A DNA stretch of 6,733 nt, from assembly GCA_002479035.1 (NCBI GenBank), contig DLLA01000006.1:1-6733 (forward strand), written 5' to 3'. The position numbers and the translations under genes are program-made. This DNA is from Bacteroidales bacterium UBA7574. GTDB taxonomy: Bacteria > Bacteroidota > Bacteroidia > Bacteroidales > Paludibacteraceae. This document shows positions 1 to 6,100 of this stretch, piece after piece. The notes beneath the pieces are model-generated. The model searched no databases. It had not been told where the DNA came from and worked only from the letters and a program-made list of their open reading frames with translations. How positions within the stretch are numbered: position 1 is the first letter of the stretch; each line of letters opens with the position of its first letter.

Positions 1-54
1 ACCAGAGCCACAGAATGCCGCAACATTCGTGCAGTCCCACTTTTTGGTAAAAGG

Positions 55-176
55 AGTTGAGGGTTGAGAGTTTAGAGTTGAGTGCAGTGGATAGTTGAAA
101 GTTGATAGAAGTGGAGAGAGTAGGGCAGTTGATAGTTGAAAGAAGTTGAGGGTTGAGAGTTGATGGTGGATAGTTG
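55..176. repeat. GTTGA-rich low-complexity repeat array
   Basis: The plus strand here is almost free of C and consists of variations on GTTGA, GATAGTTGAAAG and GAGAGTT. Exact direct repeats are visible: AGTTGAGGGTTGAGAGTT at 55-72 and 144-161, GATAGTTGAAAG at 90-101 and 131-142, and GTGGATAGTTG at 87-97 and 166-176. Spacing between copies is irregular (89, 41 and 79 bases), so this is a scrambled low-complexity array and not a clean tandem repeat or CRISPR. From memory, similar GTTGA/TCAAC strings occur between genes in Bacteroidales, but no function is known to me. Confidence 0.75.
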
Positions 177-197
177 TTGTCTGTTGTTGGATAATGC

Positions 198-288
198 ATT
201 AACGGTCGATTAATGGCAATTAACGGAGAATTTTAATGGGCTTTTAACGGACATTAATGGAGAACGATAATGATTGATTAACGGAGAA
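198..288. repeat. Phased ATTAAYGG box array
   Basis: Seven copies of an eight-base box, (A/T)TTAA(C/T)GG, begin at 198, 209, 219, 232, 243, 253 and 277. Steps are 11, 10, 13, 11, 10 and 24 bases, close to one or two turns of the DNA helix. Three copies extend to ATTAAYGGAGAA (219-230, 253-264, 277-288). C and T alternate at the sixth position through the first six boxes. The array lies just ahead of gene 1. It could be a protein-binding array, a bent A/T tract, or simple slippage-derived low-complexity sequence; the sequence alone does not decide. Confidence 0.7.
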
Positions 289-295
289 CCTATTT

Positions 296-318
296 CCCCT
301 CTTAGAGAGGTTAGGGGG
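296..318. repeat. C/G-rich imperfect palindrome before gene 1
   Basis: CCTCT (298-302) pairs with AGAGG (306-310) across a three-base loop. An outer CC (296-297) can pair with the G run at 314-318 across a TTA bulge. It sits 34 bases upstream of the gene 1 start and lacks a following T run, so it is not a normal intrinsic terminator. Motifs of the form CCCCTCTTAGAGAGG-TTAGGGG resemble intergenic palindromes I associate with Bacteroidota genomes (recollection, not a search). It may act in the 5' leader of the mRNA, or be a dispersed repeat that landed here. Confidence 0.5.
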
Positions 319-351
319 AGTCTTGGGGATGTAGGGAAAGTCTTTAGATAT

Positions 352-1359
352 ATGAGAAAAAACATAATGCTGATTGTAGTGTTGGGCTTGGCGCTCTATG
401 GTGTCGTGGCAGGTCTTGGGCATTGGGCTTCTTCGGAGGACGATGCGCTTGGCTATAGCACCGAGCGTATGGTGGAGGCGGCATATCATGCCCCTGCCCG
501 CACTGCTTATACACCTTCCGCTGCGGGCAATAGTGCCGTGGCGGTACCGATGTCTGCCTCACGGGGCACACTCTTCCACCATACGTATGTGCCTGCTGCC
601 AACTACACTGTCTCCACGCCCATGCTCAGTGGAGGCTCGTATGCTGCACAGGGACTGCTGCTCACTTCGCAGCAGAGGCAACAGTCGTATGGCGGTTCGG
701 GTTCTGCTACGGGCACATCGTCTTCCACCCGCACGGGAATGGGCAGCGGTTCCACCGGTGGCAGTTCGTATGCGATGGGCGGTTACGCATCTTCGGGTTC
801 CGCATTAGGCGGTACCTATACATATTCCACCTCTGCAGGGGGAGGCATATCTGTGAATGGCAACATGACAAGCACTTTCTCGCCATCCGTCTATGCCTCC
901 GCCCCTGCTCCTTATGCCTCGTTCAACAACGACTTCGGCACTTGGGGCAATGCCTATAATCCTCTTGACGGCGGTGTCTCTGCCATTGGAGACCAAGCAC
1001 CTTTTGACGGCATTTTGGCAGGTGTTCAACGTCGTGCCCCTGGTAATATACAACAAACGTGGTATAATTGGTTGAAAAACTATGTGCAGGGAGATAGTGG
1101 TAATTGGTCTTACGAGGATGGCACGTACTATTTTACAGAAGAGCAGATTCGTGCTGCTTATGATGCATGGTTGGCTACGCAATCTGGCGGTATGGGAACT
1201 GCATATACATACGAACAATGGCGAGATTGGTTTATGGGGCAATCATCTTCTTACCAATATCGTTCTCCTGTAGGAGGTATCTTTCCCTTGCTGTTGATGG
1301 CGATGTTGTCAATGGTATATATTCGCTTAAAGCAAAAACGAAATCACGTAATGGCATGA
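352..1359 (+). CDS. Gly/Ser-rich envelope protein with hydrophobic segments at both ends
   Basis: This 335-residue protein is of unknown function. The start at 352 (MRKNIMLIVV...) is preferred over the in-frame ATG at 274, because it places a basic N-terminus directly before a hydrophobic stretch (about residues 6-22, signal peptide or anchor). The extra 26 residues from 274 would merely translate the upstream repeat and hairpin. Residues 23-111 are Ala/Ser/Tyr-rich, and 112-170 are strongly Gly/Ser-rich with no Cys. Residues 237-304 are aromatic and acidic, with WYNW, an EEQIRAAYDAW helix-like stretch and EQWRDWF. The C-terminus is SPVGG, a hydrophobic segment (about 309-324) and a basic tail (RLKQKR). 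That order, Pro-Val-Gly then membrane segment then basic residues, resembles C-terminal anchors I recall from Bacteroidales surface proteins. The stop overlaps the start of gene 2 by ATGA, so translation of the two is probably coupled. It is likely membrane-anchored with an exported low-complexity spacer; the partner and role are unknown. Confidence 0.8.
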   Translation: MRKNIMLIVVLGLALYGVVAGLGHWASSEDDALGYSTERMVEAAYHAPARTAYTPSAAGNSAVAVPMSASRGTLFHHTYVPAANYTVSTPMLSGGSYAAQGLLLTSQQRQQSYGGSGSATGTSSSTRTGMGSGSTGGSSYAMGGYASSGSALGGTYTYSTSAGGGISVNGNMTSTFSPSVYASAPAPYASFNNDFGTWGNAYNPLDGGVSAIGDQAPFDGILAGVQRRAPGNIQQTWYNWLKNYVQGDSGNWSYEDGTYYFTEEQIRAAYDAWLATQSGGMGTAYTYEQWRDWFMGQSSSYQYRSPVGGIFPLLLMAMLSMVYIRLKQKRNHVMA

Positions 1360-3176
1360 AGCGTTGTCTGGGCTACATATTGTTTTCTTTCTTGGGCATA
1401 GGCTTTGCTTGGGCAGATGTGCCGCTCAATACATCATGCACCAATCCTGTGCCGGTGAACGCTGACTACTCGGACAGAATTCCTATGGCAGGTGACTACT
1501 GGTTCACGGCGTGGACGTATGACCTGCCTTTGGGAGGTTTCTTCGTCTCCGACGACCCTGCCAATACCACCAAACCTACTGCCGAGATAGATTTCACTTG
1601 CACGAAGGGGCAGTACGATGATCCCAAATTAGCAGAAGTTATCCGGTTGGCTCAGGAGAGTGGTGCACAGGTGCCTATCCCGTTCACTTTCGAGCGCACA
1701 GCCCGTGACGGCGTGGAGGGCTATGAACTCAAGGTGGGCAGTTCGTATCGCGATATGTTGGCAGCGTATGGCATCACAGACAATGTGCAGGCACTGATTT
1801 GTGTACATTTCCCCACATCAGGTTCTATCACCATGGCACCCGATTCTTCTTTCCGCGATTGCATGAAAGAAGCACATTATGTGCGTTTCGGGGACACCTT
1901 GCGGGTCTTGACCAACGACTCTGCCTCCGCCTATGTCCTGCCTTACACCGATTGGCAGAACGATAGCGTGCGTTTCATCTGGCGGGGAACACAGTCTCTG
2001 GATATCTATGTATCCGGCAAAAGTTGCGATTTCTATCCTGATATTTCTAATTTCGAGGTATGGGATAGATATACCATAGTGCCGGACGATACGCTCAAAC
2101 TCACTATGGAAGACATCCGGCAAGCCATGAAGAGCGAGAACAGCAACGGCGGTATTTTCTTCTCCAAAATGCTGACACAGGGTGTCGGACGCCTCATTGT
2201 GGAGCAGGTGCCTCAAAAACCTGCAGAGGGTGGGGCAGTGCTGCTGCGCTATGATGTGCCGACGATGTTGCAGGCGAATGATACCAATGCACTTTTCTAT
2301 ATCCCCAAGACATGGGTGAAGGGTACCCGCTTTTTGGCAGCCACGCCCAACTTGTTCAGTATGTATGTGTCTTCGTCGGCTTTCTTCTCTCTGTCCGAAG
2401 CGGATGCCCATGTCATAGGCGAGTACCGCTATTCGCCTGTAGCAGCAGGGCATGAGTGGTGTTTCTCGGATGCAGAGATGGAGGCGTTGTGGCAATCTGC
2501 TACGAGTGACTATCTCTATATCCGCTTTGTCTGCAAGGCGGCTACATCGGTCACACCATCACTGTTTCAACCTTCGGATTGTATGAACAAGTCCTCGGTC
2601 ATTATTTCGGGTAAACCGTTCCGAGTGGCAGCCAACAACTCCCTGGCAACATACCGCCTGCGTTATGCCGACTGGCAGAACTATGACATGCGGATAGCAT
2701 GGAAAGGTACTGCGCCACTGCCTGTGTATATAGTGGATGACTGCGAATGTAACTTGTCGAGTGCAAACCCCAGTGTGTTGCGGTATGAATCCGTTCCTAA
2801 AAAGGATAGCATCACCATTGAGGCTGCCCGTATCAATGGGTGGAAAGAGCGTGCGGAAGCATTGGGTGGTTATCTCTACGTGCGTTTCTACAACCGCAAT
2901 CGTGCCAATACTGTCACCTTTACCTTTGCCAAACCCGAGGAAGAAGAACCTGTTATCACCACGCAGGCTGCCACTATTGCACTACACTGTATGGATAATG
3001 GTGTCATCGTAGTGACGGTGTCACAAGAGCAGGAGTTGGTGCTTGTGGACGAACAGGGCAACACCATCGAGCAGTGGCACCAACAGGTAGGCGATGGGCA
3101 TACGCTCACTTTGCCCTCCGCGGCACAATATATACTCAAAGGACAGAAAGAACAAATCATAGTATCAAATCAATAA
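1356..3176 (+). CDS. Secreted repeat protein with a type IX sorting-like C-terminal domain
   Basis: This 606-residue protein has a clear Sec signal peptide (MKRCLGYILF... ending FAWA, with likely cleavage before DVPL). The start at 1356 is chosen for this signal peptide and for the ATGA overlap with gene 1; the longer in-frame ATG at 1167 would run inside gene 1 and bury the signal. The mature part consists of about four beta-rich repeats. The last three are about 120 residues each (roughly 171-291, 292-411, 412-531), and the first (about 25-170) is longer and more divergent. Trp200, Trp320 and Trp440 fall exactly 120 apart; DCM (168-170, 408-410) and DWQN (199-202, 439-442) recur 240 apart. 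Repeat ends share a YLYVRF-like strand. An acidic EEEEP linker (528-532) leads to residues 538-606, which have DEQGNTIEQW and AAQYILKGQKEQIIVSN, a pattern like the terminal motifs of type A sorting domains of the type IX system, although the early PxPxxG motif is absent. No enzymatic motif is seen. It is probably exported to the cell surface; binding or structural roles are guesses. Confidence 0.85.
   Translation: MKRCLGYILFSFLGIGFAWADVPLNTSCTNPVPVNADYSDRIPMAGDYWFTAWTYDLPLGGFFVSDDPANTTKPTAEIDFTCTKGQYDDPKLAEVIRLAQESGAQVPIPFTFERTARDGVEGYELKVGSSYRDMLAAYGITDNVQALICVHFPTSGSITMAPDSSFRDCMKEAHYVRFGDTLRVLTNDSASAYVLPYTDWQNDSVRFIWRGTQSLDIYVSGKSCDFYPDISNFEVWDRYTIVPDDTLKLTMEDIRQAMKSENSNGGIFFSKMLTQGVGRLIVEQVPQKPAEGGAVLLRYDVPTMLQANDTNALFYIPKTWVKGTRFLAATPNLFSMYVSSSAFFSLSEADAHVIGEYRYSPVAAGHEWCFSDAEMEALWQSATSDYLYIRFVCKAATSVTPSLFQPSDCMNKSSVIISGKPFRVAANNSLATYRLRYADWQNYDMRIAWKGTAPLPVYIVDDCECNLSSANPSVLRYESVPKKDSITIEAARINGWKERAEALGGYLYVRFYNRNRANTVTFTFAKPEEEEPVITTQAATIALHCMDNGVIVVTVSQEQELVLVDEQGNTIEQWHQQVGDGHTLTLPSAAQYILKGQKEQIIVSNQ
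1866..2948 (+). repeat. Protein-level tandem repeats of about 120 residues within gene 2
   Basis: Three consecutive modules cover residues 171-531. Each has a central Trp-containing strand, then a short V/IY(V/I)-type strand, a helix-like acidic segment, and a closing strand of the YLYIRF/YLYVRF type. Modules 2 and 4 (counting the divergent N-terminal one as 1) are closest: both follow a DCM and contain DWQN with nearly the same bases at that site (GATTGGCAGAAC versus GACTGGCAGAAC). The 240-residue spacing suggests that a two-module unit was duplicated, after which the copies diverged. Boundaries are approximate because they were aligned by eye. Confidence 0.65.
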
Positions 3177-3193
3177 CCATAATATATTTCGAT

Positions 3194-6100
3194 ATGAGAA
3201 AGTACTTGTTATCAATAATGTTGGCATTCATAGGGTGCGGAATAGTATGGGGTGAAGTGAAATCAGTACAACTATACAAAAATGTTAATGGTAATGTTAT
3301 TACAAATGCTGAACCATACATCTCTCAAACGGTAGGAGGTACAGATTATCGCCAACTAAATGAGATATGGGATGCAGGTGCCGGCGGAATTCGCCCTAAT
3401 AAGAGTAACACTAATGATGTTGCATGGATTAAGTTTAAGAGTCCGGAATACACAATTATTAGTCTCTATTCATTTTTAGTTTCGGTTAATTATGGTAGTA
3501 ATAGAGTATGGGGTTCCGTCTATGAAGACAACTACTACTATCAAATAAATGATTGGAATAAAAATGCACTTTATAATGGAATACAGGGGCATAAGGAAAC
3601 TAATGTATCTTATGAGAAAACAGAGTTAAAGATAGCAACAAAGTCTGTTCGTGTAGGAGTCTTTAAATATAGTTATTATTACCATACACTGAATAATTTT
3701 GAATTCCGAGTTAAAATTCCGGAGGTTGTTGCTGGGCAGACGATGGCAACTACGGCTTTGGAAAGATTGACAAATGATGACTTGTCGAATAATATAACAT
3801 CACGAAGTGGCTATGTGTATTTCCAAGTGAAAGACCCGATAGATACATCCAATCCGAGCAACTATTTCACCGCGGACTTTCCGAGCGGCGCAACAAAAAC
3901 AGGTGATTCTTGGACTATTGGCACTACGGGGTGGACGTGCGAAGATAAAGGCAATTACTACTTGGTAGGCGTACCTGTCACATACAAGGCGGCAACCACC
4001 CCCACAAAAGGCAATTTTGAGGCGACTGTTCGATTGGACTCGCGAAATAGTATCAACACAAACTATGCGGAGCAGAAGATAACGATTGCTGTAGGCGTAT
4101 TAGAAGAAAATCCCGTGGATTGGGGGTACAACGATTGGACGAATGATGGAAATGTAACTATCTTTAAGGGGGCGACGTATAGCCGTAGCAAATATCTAAT
4201 CAATACGGATGGTCTGTGGCTGTCTATTCCTACATCTTCCAATCCTTCTGTCATTGCAGTGAATCAAGCGACAGGCGAATTGACAGCAAAAGAGGTAGGA
4301 ACTACAACTCTTACATACACGCAACCTGCCACTACGAAATACAAAGAGAAAGTGCTGACACTACATGTGACAGTCACGAAGCAAACGCCGGTGTTTACCA
4401 TTAATGCAGAAACCAAAGAAGGTGATGTGTACATCGTGTATGTAAACAAGGACTATCGCCCCCTTTGGGAAACAACCAATACAAATACAGATGACTACCC
4501 TGTGAAAGTGGCGGTGATAGACGGGAGTGGCAACGAGATAGATGATAGCCAATATATCACATTTGACGATTTGAATGCTACCGTCCTGGCAAACACGCAG
4601 ACAATAAAGGTCCGGGTAACGCAACAGGAGGGGGACTCTGAGGGAGAAGACTGGTGGTTTAGCAAGACTGAGGAATACACCATTGAGATACGCCACAATC
4701 CTATCCATGTAGGTAATTTATGTGATGTTTCTCTCGTGGATTTATGGAAGAGCGATGGCTTTACATATAGTATGTCTCCTAATGTCCATATTGATGATGC
4801 GACTTCTTATATCGTTGTTGGTGGTACTGCCGGTAGCTCTACGGGAGGTTATGTGGTATTTCATTTTGAGGGAACACCTGATAAACTGACATTAGACAAG
4901 TATGCATCTAATTCAAGTTGGACTTGGAGCATTCAGCAAAGCAATACCCCAAACGATGAAGGTTTCCATGACTTAAACGCAGGGGATACCTTTGATGCAG
5001 ATGCACGGTATCTGAAAATATCCATATCAGGAGACAAGGCTAATGGTGAAATCCGAAGTTTGTGTATCACGGAGAAAGTAGGCATTGACGCATCGCCGTC
5101 AGAAGTCTCCTTGGTTCCGGTGCAAGACGCAAGCGGCACTATCACCAATATCTCTATGGGGCAGTTCAGCGTCACACCTTACAACTTGGAGAAAGCCGTG
5201 ATGACCATCACAGGAACGAATGCTGCCGATTTTGAGTTGGTGTGTGGCAGTCACCCTGTTTCGTCGACTATCACCTTGGATGCAGCTGATGGTTTGGGTG
5301 TGGACCGCAACCCGACGGTTTCCGTACACGTGCGCTACATCGGCGACCTGACCAGTGCCGTTGACAAGACGGCTACGGTGCATATTCATGATGAGGACGA
5401 TGTTCATTCCGTGGATATAGTGCTGAAGGTAATAAAGCCTGTTGTCATGAATGAATATGGAGTGCCGAGTTCTATTTGTGCGGGTATGGCTACCACCACG
5501 GGCATTGAAACGGGTACTGAACATGCCACCAACAATACATATCCCTATCATCGTAAGACCTCTGTGGATTTGACAGGCGCATTCATCGGCGGTGCTGCCT
5601 ATTTCGATGAGTTGTATATCTTTGGTGTGACCAAGGGTTATACAAAAGACGGCACATCAACAATGTCTGTGGGGCGATACTCCAAGACGCCATGTTATGT
5701 CTATGTCAAAACTGGCGATTGCTATACATTCAGCCGTTGTGTGGAGAATATGAATAGTGAAACGAAGAATATCGGCATCGGTATCACGGCTTCAGGGCAG
5801 AAATTGTACTTTACAGGTTGGTGCCCGTATGCTTCTACGGGACGTGTTTCGTCTGATAACGGAGTATTCCACATCACAGGAGGAGCCGGTGCCAAAGTGG
5901 ATATCTATTTGGACGAGTGCTATATGTATGCTCGTAGCAAACTGATACGGGAGGACCAAGATGCCAATTATGCTCAAACGGACAATGTTGCCAGTACCAG
6001 TTTTGGTGATTACCCTACAGGTAGCGGTGGCGTATTTGTACTGCAAACATCTTCAACCAGTGCAGATAATCCGTTTCAACCGACTATTCACCTGAGACGA

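Larger units (their letters stand above)
1..351. other. Repeat-rich intergenic leader without a supported gene
   Basis: All three plus-strand frames entering at the left edge stop early, at 48-50, 58-60 and 65-67. Any upstream gene therefore contributes at most about 20 codons here, and I cannot tell which frame is real. The rest is low-complexity repeat sequence followed by a short hairpin. I looked for the Bacteroidota promoter pattern (TTG near -33, TAnnTTTG near -7) and found no convincing match, so the promoter of the downstream genes is either degenerate or lies further upstream. A weak stem (GAATG at 13-17 with CATTC at 24-28), followed after some distance by five T residues at 41-45, is too poor to call a terminator. 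Confidence 0.6.

Noticed and set aside
13..45. Intrinsic terminator of an upstream gene
   Set aside because: The best stem is five base pairs with a six-base loop, and the T run lies 12 bases after it, so the geometry is wrong.
55..288. CRISPR array
   Set aside because: Repeats are short, irregularly spaced and low-complexity, without uniform spacers or neighbouring cas genes.
274..351. N-terminal extension of gene 1 from the in-frame ATG at 274
   Set aside because: It translates the ATTAAYGG array and the palindrome, and pushes the hydrophobic export segment 26 residues inward; the start at 352 gives a normal signal-like N-terminus.
805..1242. Minus-strand open frame of 145 codons inside gene 1
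   Set aside because: It is antisense to the Gly/Ser-rich and aromatic parts of gene 1; its composition is explained by the complement of that coding sequence.
1167..1355. Longer gene 2 starting at ATG 1167
   Set aside because: It would overlap gene 1 by almost 200 bases in another frame and bury a clear signal peptide that begins at 1356.
1818..2495. Minus-strand open frame of 225 codons inside gene 2
   Set aside because: It is fully antisense to a well-supported gene with a signal peptide and repeats, and its translation is rich in His, Arg and Cys without domain-like features, typical of a shadow frame.
3194..3256. Gene 3 product as a lipoprotein (FIGC at residues 12-15)
   Set aside because: The motif has Phe at -3, and the hydrophobic stretch continues to a better ordinary cleavage site after GIVWG, matching the FAWA site of gene 2.
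5099..5551. Minus-strand open frame of 150 codons inside gene 3
   Set aside because: It is antisense to the continuous gene 3 frame across a recognisable beta-sandwich domain and shows no signal, motif or upstream site of its own.
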